Shown piece after piece: positions 56,141 to 64,000 of a DNA stretch of 64,000 nt; positions within the stretch are counted from its first letter, which is position 1; the number at the start of each line of letters is the position of its first letter. The notes beneath the pieces are model-generated. The model saw nothing but the letters and a program-made list of their open reading frames with translations, ran no database searches and was not told the DNA's origin. Made by a program: the position numbers and the translations under genes. The DNA is from an uncultured bacterium (GTDB taxonomy: Bacteria > Bacteroidota > Bacteroidia > Bacteroidales > Bacteroidaceae): NCBI GenBank assembly GCA_905215555.1, contig CAJMQU010000024.1, positions 5,352 to 69,351 on the forward strand, given 5' to 3'.

Positions 56141-59100
56141 TTAGAGGCTAATCAAAACCACATTGCGGCTAATGGCGGTACTATAATAATCCCAATCTCG
56201 CCCCCATCGGTTGTTTGGCCGGTCGAATTCGATTCTATGGTTGTTTAAATTAGTGGTACATTTCACTTGTTCATTCGGAATGATATCAGTAAAGATGTTG
56301 CTTATACCTGATGGCAAAGTATGCCAATCCTCATCGTCATACCAGTCGCCAACAAAAGATTTCCACTCTTCCAGAGTAGGGAATCTCCATCCACTGTATG
56401 TAGATCTTGCCCAACTGTCTGTCATATTCTCAAAAGAGTCTGTAGTTGCTCCGGCATTTGCCCAGAACTTACCTGTCTTATTATCCTTTCTGGCGAAGTA
56501 TCCTTTGCAAATGGGCAGATAATTAATCATTTTAATCGTATAGTCAGGAAAATAAGTTGACTGATTACTTCTCAATACAATATTACCTATTGGTGTGGAG
56601 CTCCCTTGGCCTCCAAGGCAATAGGTATTACCACCAATATGGAAACGAAAGGTATCATAAGGTGCACCGGTAGTCCAGCTGCTGGTGCGAGTTACATCGA
56701 TATCTCCAAACTTATTTGTTCCGGTAATATTGACACCTGCCGGAGAGTATACTTTGAAGGAGAATTCATATTTTCCGTACAGGGCAGAGTTATCCAGCAC
56801 ATCCAAGTAAGTGAAAGTGTATCCTGACTGAGTATTGAATCTTGTCCCGGCATCACCATTAAAAGTCGGTGTCGCTTTTTCTTGAGCTAACGTAGTGGCA
56901 AGTTGTTTGCCAGTGTCTGTGGCATTTTTTAGGTAGAAAGTGCCATTATAGGTAGAATTAAGTTCGTTGGTATTTCCATCCCAATAAATTTCGTATATCT
57001 TCTCGTAATTATTGGGAGTACTTACTACCCGTTGATAACACCAACTTCCGGGTGTAGTTAATGTGCTTCCTCCCAGCGAATAAACCTTTATCTGGGCTTT
57101 GGATTGCTGTCCGCTCGCGACGCGATACATGTGTAGAGTATTGCCGCTTAGAGAATTCACGCTGGGTGCCATCGTACCGGTAGCTGTTATCGTAGGTGTT
57201 TGAAATTCTCTCGTGATATTTACTGTCATTCCTGTACCTCCGGCAGCGTTCGTGAATACGATTTGTGTATCATCGAAATTTGCCGCATCTTCTATCAGTT
57301 TGAAGGTAAAACTTATAGCCTTATCCTCCGGTGCGTTACGTATGGTGAGCGGTGTTATATTTTCCAACCACGATGGGCTTTTACTGATGGCCGGTTTGCA
57401 ATGACGGTCCATTGTGAGGGTGAATTGCCGATCCTTGATAATAGGCATGGTAAGTGTAGCTGTGATAGCCGTTATATCAGAGATACTGATATCCGCTCCC
57501 TGATTTGTAATCTGTAAATTATTGATTCGATTAGGCAGTAATTTTATCTTAATATTCTCTATTTTTGTCTCGTCTGATTGATTTTTTAAAGTCACGGTGA
57601 ACTCCTTTTCTGTTAGGTCGATGGCATCTGTGCCTGCCCACTGGAAAGTATATTCTTGCGTAGTGTGCATGCTCGAAGCCGGTGTGACAGTAATACCTGC
57701 ATCGACGGGAAGTTCTACTTTGCTGCCGCCTATGGAGGTGATGGTTATCTTGCCCGTAGAAACTTTTGTATCAGCTGCCTGTACCAGATAAAGTGTATTT
57801 TCTGCCGCATCCCAGTTGTTTATTCCATCCGGGTTCATTGTATCTCCTGTTGATTCGACGACAGGGATACCGAAAGTGGTATTTATCAATATCACTTCCT
57901 CACCGCCTCCCGCTTTGTCTATCAGGCGAAGGATGCCGCGGGGATAGCTATCACCCATGTGGTCTTCATTGAAAGATACTTTGTACTTCACTTGCTGCGT
58001 ACCGCCTGCACGGGTAGCGGTGACGGGTATTTCTTCCAGCTTCAACCATTCGGTTTCCGTAGTTCCGCCGTAATAGCTTAGTTTTGCCTCTACCCCGGCA
58101 TTAGAACCTGTGGAAATATTGAAACTGCTGCCTGCCTTAAGTGCCAGTGTGACAATACTGGTGTTAACATCATAGGTGGTTTCACCGTCAGGCAACAGGG
58201 CGGATACGGTGATGGCATCCAGTCCGTTGTCGGGCTCATAATCGTCAATATAATCGCCCGTTTCCCAGTCCACCAGACGAATATTGGCTGTCAGTTCAAA
58301 AGGATCAGCCTCTGTAATCTGCACCGTGTAGCGATGGTTATGGTTAATTTCAATACGTGTGCCATTACCGTCACTTACCCGTTCGAAGGGGATGCGGTAA
58401 GAAACCTCTTTTTTCTCGTCTGTCAGATTCACCGCATACAGTCCTTTCAATATCAGGAATCCGGCATCCATCGCCTTGCACGGATAACAATAGAAAGCTT
58501 TGGTAGTAGTTCCTGCGTTGGCGTTCAGCCCGTCAAAAGGGCGGTAGGGATATGTAATCAACTGTCCGGGTGTGGCGGGAACATCACCTATAGCCCGAAT
58601 GGGAAACAATGTTACGCCTTGTCGCCCGTTGCCCATACTGATGTCTGTAATAGTGAAATGAGACTTTACGGCATCGTTCACCACGTCAAAACGAGCCACG
58701 GCTCGGGTGAGCGAAATATTCAGCCGCACATAAGTTCCCATGCTATATTCTCGCAAGTCAACAGGCTGCCCATTGGCACCGGACATGGGCAGTGGGGCAA
58801 GTAGGATATCGTTATTAAAACTGGTGGGTTCCAATAACGGGGTATTCAGCTTGATAAAGTCGTTCTCGGTAGGAGTGCCGGGTGTCGTTACTGCATCGCC
58901 CGATATGCCTGCCTGCTGTGAACTTTGTTGTAGCGGTGTATAGCCGATGTACTCATGACCTGTCACATCATTCATTTTCGTTTGGTTGGCTACACAATAA
59001 AATTTGGTGAATAGACCCTTGCGGGGATAGAACACCACATTCACTTTTCCGGCTGCTTCATCTGATTTCAAGTCGAGCAGAGAAGTGCCTGCGGGCAGGT

Positions 59101-59443
59101 TACCGGCTTCCGCACGGTAGGCAAAGCGTTCCTGAAATGTGTAAGGACCTTCTTCCTTTTCACTTCCGAAAGCGTAAATGTCGAAACTCTCGATACGGTT
59201 TTCATCGTCTTCGGCTATGCCGTCGCGGCTCATAGTAGCACGGCTTTCCGGCGTACCGTTCACCAGAATCAACTTGTTTTGTAAAGAGATTACCACCGAG
59301 CGGCGGTTGGGGTCATTGGCTTGCGGATTTTCCGGTATTTCGGGAGTTTCGTCGATTGTTTCCACCTCTGAGGTGCACGCTGCCGTCAGGCATGGTAGCA
59401 CCGCCAATGAGAGGCGTAGAAAGAAGTTAGCTAATGTTTTCAT
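56141..59443 (-). CDS. Large fimbrillin-family lipoprotein with adhesin-like C-terminus
   Basis: The 1100-residue lipoprotein has Cys23 in PCLTAACTSE. Its first ~390 residues are the fimbrillin fold shared with the protein at 50736-52667; the middle (about 395-900) is a row of Ig/BACON-like domains. The last ~200 residues resemble a FISUMP-type/C-type-lectin-like domain: KGYFARKDNKTGKFWAN, SGWRFPTLEEWKSFVGD. In Mfa/Fim-type systems the large subunit with such an end is the tip adhesin. It lies directly after the DUF3868 gene. The ligand is unknown. It is the longest member of the three paralogues. Confidence 0.8.
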   Translation of the reverse strand: MKTLANFFLRLSLAVLPCLTAACTSEVETIDETPEIPENPQANDPNRRSVVISLQNKLILVNGTPESRATMSRDGIAEDDENRIESFDIYAFGSEKEEGPYTFQERFAYRAEAGNLPAGTSLLDLKSDEAAGKVNVVFYPRKGLFTKFYCVANQTKMNDVTGHEYIGYTPLQQSSQQAGISGDAVTTPGTPTENDFIKLNTPLLEPTSFNNDILLAPLPMSGANGQPVDLREYSMGTYVRLNISLTRAVARFDVVNDAVKSHFTITDISMGNGRQGVTLFPIRAIGDVPATPGQLITYPYRPFDGLNANAGTTTKAFYCYPCKAMDAGFLILKGLYAVNLTDEKKEVSYRIPFERVSDGNGTRIEINHNHRYTVQITEADPFELTANIRLVDWETGDYIDDYEPDNGLDAITVSALLPDGETTYDVNTSIVTLALKAGSSFNISTGSNAGVEAKLSYYGGTTETEWLKLEEIPVTATRAGGTQQVKYKVSFNEDHMGDSYPRGILRLIDKAGGGEEVILINTTFGIPVVESTGDTMNPDGINNWDAAENTLYLVQAADTKVSTGKITITSIGGSKVELPVDAGITVTPASSMHTTQEYTFQWAGTDAIDLTEKEFTVTLKNQSDETKIENIKIKLLPNRINNLQITNQGADISISDITAITATLTMPIIKDRQFTLTMDRHCKPAISKSPSWLENITPLTIRNAPEDKAISFTFKLIEDAANFDDTQIVFTNAAGGTGMTVNITREFQTPTITATGTMAPSVNSLSGNTLHMYRVASGQQSKAQIKVYSLGGSTLTTPGSWCYQRVVSTPNNYEKIYEIYWDGNTNELNSTYNGTFYLKNATDTGKQLATTLAQEKATPTFNGDAGTRFNTQSGYTFTYLDVLDNSALYGKYEFSFKVYSPAGVNITGTNKFGDIDVTRTSSWTTGAPYDTFRFHIGGNTYCLGGQGSSTPIGNIVLRSNQSTYFPDYTIKMINYLPICKGYFARKDNKTGKFWANAGATTDSFENMTDSWARSTYSGWRFPTLEEWKSFVGDWYDDEDWHTLPSGISNIFTDIIPNEQVKCTTNLNNHRIEFDRPNNRWGRDWDYYSTAISRNVVLISL

Positions 59444-59546
59444 GACTTGAGCGTTTTATGTAGTTATTATTAATTCTCATTACTTATCCTTTATATTTTC
59501 ACCTTCATATTTAATTCTTCATACTTTATCCTTAATTTTTCATTCC

Positions 59547-61121
59547 TCATTCCTTATTCTTCATTTTCTTTAGGTTCTTCCTCGCCTTTTCCGGCTCTAT
59601 GCCCAATGCCTTGCGGAACCATTCTTCGGCTTTCTTCCGGTCACCCTCCAGATAAGCCAGTACTCCGAAGTCATTCCATGCACGCGGATCGTCCGCTACC
59701 TTATCCAGATATTGCCGGGCGCTTATCGGGTCACCTGCCATAATCACTGCCGAAGCGGCATTGATGTTTGCCAGTGCATCGTCCGGAAAGTGATAAGCGG
59801 CTATCTCGTAAACTTCACGATACTGCTCCGTGCCGGGACGGTAGAATGCGGCTACCCGATACATTTCCTGCAATGACAGCAAACGGGGATGTGTGTATAT
59901 CAGGCTTGCCGCCTCTTCAATGTTGAAAGCGCGGGCTTCATAACCCACCGTAACCCGTATACGCCTCAATTGCGGGAAATAGTCTTTCAGAAGCTCCCTA
60001 TAGACACTTCCCCCGTACATATCCATCAACTGCTTTTCGCGTCCTTCGAAAATGCCTGTTCGTGAAATAAGAGTCAATACCTCGTCACCGTGTTTCATGG
60101 GCTGCTGTTTCAGCAGTTCCATCAGTCCGTCCCAGTCTTCGGGTATGGAAGATACTTTATAAAGGTTGTGTCCCGGCACATACGTTGTGCACATATATTC
60201 CTTGAAACAGCGGGCACGGTTGGAGGCAAGTATTTCATTGTCTTTGTATGTCCCGTCAGGTGAAGCGTAGCCGCAAATAGAAATATCAGAGATGCTTGCC
60301 AGGCTTCCTTTGGTGAGCGGGCGCATCAGGCTGTCCAGCTTCTCCAACTCTGAGCGGTTATTATGAAAATCACGACGGACATCATAAATTCCGGTAGGGT
60401 AGTCTATATATAAGGTGGCACTTTCTGAACGGTGTTTCAGGGGTTCAACTTCCGGAGTGAGGTAAGTTACCATTGCTGTACACTCGGCGCAGGGCATACA
60501 TTCCGGGCTGTTTTTCGTTTTCCGGTGGTCGGTGACGGTTTCACGTCTTTCTTCAATAGCTTGCGGAACGTTTATCTGCTCTTGTGGAATCATTGCCTGC
60601 CCTTGTGAGTTTGCTATCTGCTTCTGTGGAACCTTGAAAGGATTGTTCACGGTAAGGTCTGCTATCAACGGTTCTATTCCGAGAATCTTCATCCGGCAAC
60701 AGTCCCGTTGCTCACGCATCAGCACCAGAGAGGCATATTCCATCCACGGACTGTAAGTGACGGACACATGATAGTTGATACTGTCTTTCCGGTTTCGGGC
60801 ATAAAGCGTGCAGTAAGGAGGAATATAACCGGGTGAGGGTTGGAGCACCTGCTGCCTGTGATCGGCACGGGCACGCCGACGCCCGCTCACCACCACTGCC
60901 GGGAGTTCCTGCAAGCGCCCTGCACTGCGCAGCATGGGCGTAAAGCGGTAAGCCTCCGCATTCCCTGCTTTTGTATCGTCCAGATTCAACAGCAGTTCTA
61001 TATGAAGACTGTCCCCTTGCGTAAAGACATGCGAACTGAGTACCGGAGTTCCGCCCGCCCATGCTTCCGCCGCCAGCAGTACCCCAACCAAGCCTCCTAA
61101 TATTTTCTTTATATGCCTCAT
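59547..61121 (-). CDS. DUF3868 / OmpA-like / TPR protein of the fimbrial operon
   Basis: The 524-residue protein has a signal peptide (1-22, AWAGG). The N-terminal ~150 residues are the DUF3868 beta domain, an OmpA-like middle follows (about 270-400; SDISICGYASPDGTYKDNEILASNRARCF is the peptidoglycan-binding block), and the last ~100 residues hold TPR-like helices (RAWNDFGVLAYLEGDRKKAEEWFRKAL). Such proteins accompany Bacteroides fimbrial genes and are thought to hold or assemble the pilus at the envelope. Upstream it is separated from the FimB-like gene by 21 bases. Exact role is unknown. Confidence 0.85.
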   Translation of the reverse strand: MRHIKKILGGLVGVLLAAEAWAGGTPVLSSHVFTQGDSLHIELLLNLDDTKAGNAEAYRFTPMLRSAGRLQELPAVVVSGRRRARADHRQQVLQPSPGYIPPYCTLYARNRKDSINYHVSVTYSPWMEYASLVLMREQRDCCRMKILGIEPLIADLTVNNPFKVPQKQIANSQGQAMIPQEQINVPQAIEERRETVTDHRKTKNSPECMPCAECTAMVTYLTPEVEPLKHRSESATLYIDYPTGIYDVRRDFHNNRSELEKLDSLMRPLTKGSLASISDISICGYASPDGTYKDNEILASNRARCFKEYMCTTYVPGHNLYKVSSIPEDWDGLMELLKQQPMKHGDEVLTLISRTGIFEGREKQLMDMYGGSVYRELLKDYFPQLRRIRVTVGYEARAFNIEEAASLIYTHPRLLSLQEMYRVAAFYRPGTEQYREVYEIAAYHFPDDALANINAASAVIMAGDPISARQYLDKVADDPRAWNDFGVLAYLEGDRKKAEEWFRKALGIEPEKARKNLKKMKNKE

Positions 61122-61142
61122 TTTTAATTTTCAACTTTCAAT

Positions 61143-62084
61143 TTATCCGAGTCCTCCTCCTTCCGTCCAGTCCGACGCATTCATTTGCGTTACCACAATC
61201 GTCCGCCCTATGGTTACCAGCAGGTCGAATTCCTGTTCCGTGTTTTCGTCCAGACTGACAGGCAGCTTACGAAAGAATAGTTGCAGGTCTATCTCCTTCA
61301 TAATCCTTTCATTGCCCCGGTAGATACTCAGCAACGGGTGCGAACCCGATGTCAGGCGGTACGTCACCAGTTCCCCCGTCAGTTCGTCATTGTAGTTCAT
61401 TGCCGCCCGGGTCTGGTGCCACGTCACCGGACTGCCTATGGAGGGGAATGTGAAAGCCCCGTCGCCCGTGGCCAGCGGTATGTCGTAACCAGCCGGAAAA
61501 CCGTATTCGCAAGGCACGCCCCGCATACGGAGCGTATATCCGCCCGTTCCTTCCGCAGGATAGTAACCGTCTTCCCAATGTACGGTTATCCGGAGTACGG
61601 CGTGGCAGTGTGTCAGGTATACGGTCCTGTTCACTGAAACCCCTGTGGCGGGAACTTCGAATGTGCCATATCCGTAATAGAGCCGTTCGGTATTGGTCCG
61701 GTATCCTCCTGCGGGTGTTCCCGTGGCCGAGGTCATTACCAGTTCACGGATTTTTGTCACACCGGGTTGCGGCGGGGGTAGTATGTCACTTTCATATCTT
61801 TGGTTTCCCCATGCCACGAGGGTGTAACGTCCGGGAGATAATTCTCCCTGCCAGTATTCCAGACTGTCGTCTTGCAACGTCCAAGTATTCACCAATATCC
61901 CGTCCGCATCGAAAAGGAATTGCCGGATATTATCCACATACATGGCGAGCTGTCCGGTATCGGGTCTTCCGGCATAACGGTAATTCAGCCGTACATTGTA
62001 GGGACACACCTGCGGCTCGTCAAAATTGAACGTGCAGGAGGTGCAGAACCAGAGTATGCAGCAGAGAATTACCATAACTTTCAT
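61143..62084 (-). CDS. FimB/Mfa2-family fimbrial anchor lipoprotein
   Basis: The 313-residue lipoprotein has a short signal with Cys17 (LWFCTSCTF) and the Mfa2/FimB two-domain pattern: VDNIRQFLFDADGILV, GRYTLVAWGNQ, VNRTVYLTHCHAVLRITVHWEDG and the final VVTQMNASDWTEGGGLG. Family members cap and anchor the pilus base at the outer membrane and set its length. It overlaps the DUF3575 gene by 4 bases (ATGA), so the two are translationally coupled. The last residues resemble the DWTxGG motif also seen in the fimbrillins of this operon (VSDWTDGGDF, VDWTSGGG). Confidence 0.88.
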   Translation of the reverse strand: MKVMVILCCILWFCTSCTFNFDEPQVCPYNVRLNYRYAGRPDTGQLAMYVDNIRQFLFDADGILVNTWTLQDDSLEYWQGELSPGRYTLVAWGNQRYESDILPPPQPGVTKIRELVMTSATGTPAGGYRTNTERLYYGYGTFEVPATGVSVNRTVYLTHCHAVLRITVHWEDGYYPAEGTGGYTLRMRGVPCEYGFPAGYDIPLATGDGAFTFPSIGSPVTWHQTRAAMNYNDELTGELVTYRLTSGSHPLLSIYRGNERIMKEIDLQLFFRKLPVSLDENTEQEFDLLVTIGRTIVVTQMNASDWTEGGGLG

Positions 62085-62644
62085 CGTATGAAATAAATGA
62101 GTGACACACCGGCCCGTGTAGGCCCGAAATAATTCCTTTTATAATGTCCCATGCGCTCGCCGCAGCCCGCGCACCGGTATTTGTCATATTCCATGCGGGC
62201 GTAGCCGCCGCCTATCACGGCCTCCACGGAGAAGCGGTCGCCCAGCACCCAGTGATAACCGTAGGTGATGCCCCCGCCATACAGGTCGCCCCGGTAAATG
62301 ATGTCTTCCATGCCCGAAAAAAAGGGAATCTGCCCCACATTATAATAAGCGTAATGTCCGTGCACGCCGAAGAAATGCCCCTCGAATTTGCGGCAGGGCC
62401 AATAACGCAACTCCGGTTGCACCAGATAAAGGTTCAGTTTCATATCATTACCGAATTTCCATGCATTGTAAGCACCGTTCAGTACCATTGTGAAATGACG
62501 GTTGATGCTGATTTCCACTCCTGCATTCGGAGTGGTGGTTCCCCATAACAGCAAGTCGGTGCGCAATGCCACACGTTGGGCAAAGACAGCGGTACTCACC
62601 GTACAGAGTAACAGAATCAGCAGATAAAGTCGTTTCATGGGCAA
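62081..62644 (-). CDS. DUF3575 outer-membrane protein of the fimbrial operon
   Basis: The 187-residue protein has a signal peptide ending at FAQ and a small beta-barrel-like body: VALRTDLLLWGTTTPNAGVEIS, PELRYWPCRKFEGHFFGVHGHYAYYN and a C-terminal SLIYFIR. This is the DUF3575 family, which regularly stands before FimB/Mfa2-type genes in Bacteroides. Its function is not established; an outer-membrane or assembly role is plausible. ATGs at residues 1 and 3 are both possible starts. The CAGCG pair in KYRCAGCGERMG is noteworthy but its role is unclear. Confidence 0.85.
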   Translation of the reverse strand: MPMKRLYLLILLLCTVSTAVFAQRVALRTDLLLWGTTTPNAGVEISINRHFTMVLNGAYNAWKFGNDMKLNLYLVQPELRYWPCRKFEGHFFGVHGHYAYYNVGQIPFFSGMEDIIYRGDLYGGGITYGYHWVLGDRFSVEAVIGGGYARMEYDKYRCAGCGERMGHYKRNYFGPTRAGVSLIYFIR

Positions 62645-62663
62645 CAGGAATTTATAACATGAA

Positions 62664-63077
62664 TCAGATGCCGGTTGTAGTGGTTCCGGTGATGCATTCG
62701 CTGACGGGAAGTTCGGCTATCGAAATCTCCATCAGGTAAAGGCGTGTCATTTGATTGATGATGCCCAGTTTGCGGGCGGTAGTCCCGTAGCAGGAATAGA
62801 AATTCTCATCACTGGGGCGGTTGAAGTAGATGCCTTCGCCCAATGCTTCAAGAATGGAAAGGAGGTTGATTTGATGATATTCGCAAGCGAGGCGGTAGGA
62901 TTCAGGCAAATCATGCGGTTGATTTTCGACCAGTGTTATCAGGTGGCCGGTTGAAAGGGTTTGCAATAGGTATGCAATCTCTAAAGGAGGGTAATGGAAG
63001 GAAGTACTCAACTGATAATCCTTATATTGGATGTCGTGCAGTATTGCCAGGGCAAGTTGGGTTCTGAGTGTTAACAT
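62664..63077 (-). CDS. Rrf2-like winged-helix protein at the head of the fimbrial operon
   Basis: From the ATG at 63077 the protein has 137 residues. The pattern FHYPPLEIAYLLQTLSTGHL, ESYRLACEYHQINLLSILEALGEGI and GIINQMTRLYLMEISIAEL parallels the Rrf2 family (helix-turn-helix, GGYRLA wing, IxLxDIL(E)A helix and the C-terminal helix), although the usual three iron-sulfur Cys are not present in order. It lacks a signal peptide. As first gene of the operon it is a likely transcription regulator of it. A longer reading to 63167 would run into the inverted repeat and is unlikely. Confidence 0.6.
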   Translation of the reverse strand: MLTLRTQLALAILHDIQYKDYQLSTSFHYPPLEIAYLLQTLSTGHLITLVENQPHDLPESYRLACEYHQINLLSILEALGEGIYFNRPSDENFYSCYGTTARKLGIINQMTRLYLMEISIAELPVSECITGTTTTGI

Positions 63078-63122
63078 AGCGCTTTGCTTTTTATGTAGAT
63101 TATTGTCTGTTTTGTTAAGGAT

Positions 63123-63149
63123 GTTCCGATTCCCGGTAGGAAACGGAAC
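63123..63149 (+). repeat. Left copy of the 27-bp inverted repeat
   Basis: It begins GTTCCGATTCCC and ends GAAACGGAAC, and its reverse complement is found without mismatch at 63553-63579. Each copy is itself a near-palindrome (12-bp arms, 10 of 12 paired, around a 3-base centre), as expected for a tyrosine-recombinase crossover site. Confidence 0.85.
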
Positions 63150-63474
63150 AAGCGGCGGCGTAAGCATAGGACAGGCGGATAATACTCATCTTTCATTTTA
63201 AAAAGGTGGACAATTGTTCGTTTTTTTTTTCTTGTATTCTTCAATTTAATAATGAGCTTCCCCCATATTGAGGTATGGGTAAGGGGAGTCGTATCTCCAA
63301 ACAAAAAAAGTGAAAGCTTTCTAATCTATATAAAGGACTTTTGAGGCAGTATATCATATTATTACAGCAACATCCTATTTCTTGACATGACTTTTCCGGA
63401 CAAAATCTAACTTTCAGGATAAGAGAGCTGTTTTTGTCGTGTCTGATGTTGTAAACTAACCGATTTTTTACAGA

Positions 63475-63516
63475 AAACAGGGAAACTTCGATAAGTATTT
63501 CCGGTTTCCCTTGTTT
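63475..63516 (-). terminator. Hairpin after the recombinase fragment
   Basis: AAACAGGGAAAC (63475-63486) and GTTTCCCTTGTTT (63504-63516) pair with one bulge. On the minus strand it lies just after the stop at 63520 and is followed by TGTTTTCTG, so it may terminate the recombinase transcript and shield the fimbrial operon. Confidence 0.5.
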
Positions 63517-63519
63517 ATC

Positions 63520-63824
63520 TCAATTGAAAACAGTTCCTTTACCGCCGGAATCGTTCCGTTTCCTACCGGGAATCGGAACGCCTGTATGAAGCTCATTTTT
63601 AGAGCTTTTTCTATCTTTTTCTTTCCTCTTCCATTCCTTTTCTGCCATCGGATTAACCAATGCTGCCATCTGCAAATTTACCACTGCCAATTGTTCATCA
63701 GAGAACGATCTCAAATAAGTATGTGTTATCTCTTCCGAAGCATGGCTCAATCCTGCACTAATTTTAGCCACTGGTATATCCTCATTATATGCTAGAGTCG
63801 CCCACGTATGTCGTGCGGTGTAAG
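63520..63824 (-). pseudogene. Tyrosine recombinase, C-terminal fragment only
   Basis: The frame reads TYTARHTWATLAYNEDIPVA, SAGLSHASEEITHTYLRSFSD: the box II residues of tyrosine recombinases (Arg of ARHTW, His of GLSHAS, and the nucleophile Tyr of THTYL) are intact, but the core-binding domain and the box I Arg are missing. Upstream of about 63824 the frame is open yet unlike any recombinase (hydrophobic YFVFFCRSVYYAIF), so the gene is truncated at its 5' side. The C-terminal ~45 residues (EKEWKRKEKDRKSSKNELH) are basic; the codons for GVPIPGRKRND lie within the right 27-bp repeat. An intact copy elsewhere in the genome could act on these sites. Confidence 0.75.
63553..63579 (-). repeat. Right copy of the 27-bp inverted repeat
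   Basis: Exact reverse complement of 63123-63149. It overlaps the last codons of the recombinase fragment; identity ends abruptly on both sides of the 27 bases, which points to functional selection and not general duplication. Confidence 0.85.
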
Positions 63825-63952
63825 TAATATTTAGAAATGCAATAAAAAACAGAATGGTGCGAATTAAACGTAAAACGTTTATAATTAAGCATTTTGCGAA
63901 AATTGCATAATAGACAGACCTGCAAAAGAAAACAAAATATTGCAGCGTTTCA

Positions 63953-63998
63953 GTTACCAGACTGTTAGCCGCCTGTTTCGGAAACAACGGCAGGTAAC
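63953..63998. repeat. Imperfect inverted repeat at the right edge
   Basis: GTTACC (63953-63958) and GGTAAC (63993-63998) flank an inner GCCG/CGGC and GTTTC/GAAAC pairing. It may be a terminator, operator or recombination site; the window ends here. Confidence 0.4.
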
Positions 63999-64000
63999 CG

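Larger units (their letters stand above)
63078..63519. other. Non-coding control region of the fimbrial operon: candidate invertible segment
   Basis: The exact 27-bp inverted repeat at 63123-63149 and 63553-63579 encloses about 400 bases that hold no credible gene, a T-rich tract near 63220-63232 and the hairpin at 63475-63516. No exact TAnnTTTG box points toward the operon between the left repeat and its first gene. Within the segment, GACTTTTG (plus strand, about 63337-63344) and a spacing-variant TAGATTTTG (minus strand, about 63401-63409) are the nearest. Confidence 0.55.

Noticed and set aside
63078..63167. N-terminal extension of the Rrf2-like gene
   Set aside because: The added residues are encoded mainly by the 27-bp inverted repeat and are unlike the family.
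63150..63552. A definite promoter inside the candidate invertible segment
   Set aside because: Only near matches to TAnnTTTG were found in either direction, so no promoter is called.

Overview
The window reads as chromosomal DNA of a gut Bacteroides (Bacteroidota). The evidence is a SusC/SusD pair embedded in a large set of secreted glycosidases, repeated -7 boxes of the Bacteroides type (TAnnTTTG), lipoproteins with Bacteroidota-style lipoboxes, and a Mfa/Fim-type (type V) fimbrial operon.

Region 1 (1-42,600) is one very large polysaccharide utilisation locus (PUL). A minus-strand pair (an alginate-lyase-like/beta-helix fusion and a CE20-type esterase) diverges from a plus-strand membrane-spanning regulator that ends in a SARP-like DNA-binding module. 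Downstream, all on the plus strand, come GH63-like and GH31 enzymes, the SusC-SusD-DUF3823 outer-membrane complex, two GH2-type proteins, a GH3 with PA14 insert, a tandem beta-helix protein, a GH71/99-like protein, a second CE20-type esterase, a large heparinase II/III-like lyase, a GH92 mannosidase and a second GH3. The enzyme set (two uronate-lyase folds, two esterases, mannosidase, alpha- and beta-glucosidase families) suggests an acidic, acylated, mannose- and/or glucose-containing heteropolysaccharide; the actual substrate is inference. Two operons in it (susC and the GH71/99-like operon) share an ~87 bp promoter-proximal block with identical internal spacing.

Region 2 (42,600-50,600) holds single genes: an EamA transporter, a surface protein with 15-residue repeats, a MarR-GNAT fusion with two palindromes in front of it, a DUF3795 gene broken by an in-frame amber codon, a MATE efflux pump, and a HipB-like regulator gene whose 3' part is replaced by an EDxHD/Vsr-like homing-endonuclease-type gene carrying six zinc ribbons and a C-terminal NUMOD1-like motif.

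Region 3 (50,600-64,000) is a G+C-richer, minus-strand fimbrial operon: Rrf2-like protein, DUF3575, FimB/Mfa2-like anchor, DUF3868/OmpA/TPR protein, three paralogous fimbrillin lipoproteins (one with an adhesin-like C-terminus) and an HU-like/DUF4469 protein. Upstream of its first gene lies a segment bounded by an exact 27-bp inverted repeat, next to a truncated tyrosine recombinase: a candidate phase-variable switch.

Scattered through the intergenic gaps are four arrays of short, partly palindromic units with a strict 22-23 bp period but unrelated sequences. They are the most striking structure here that no gene explains.
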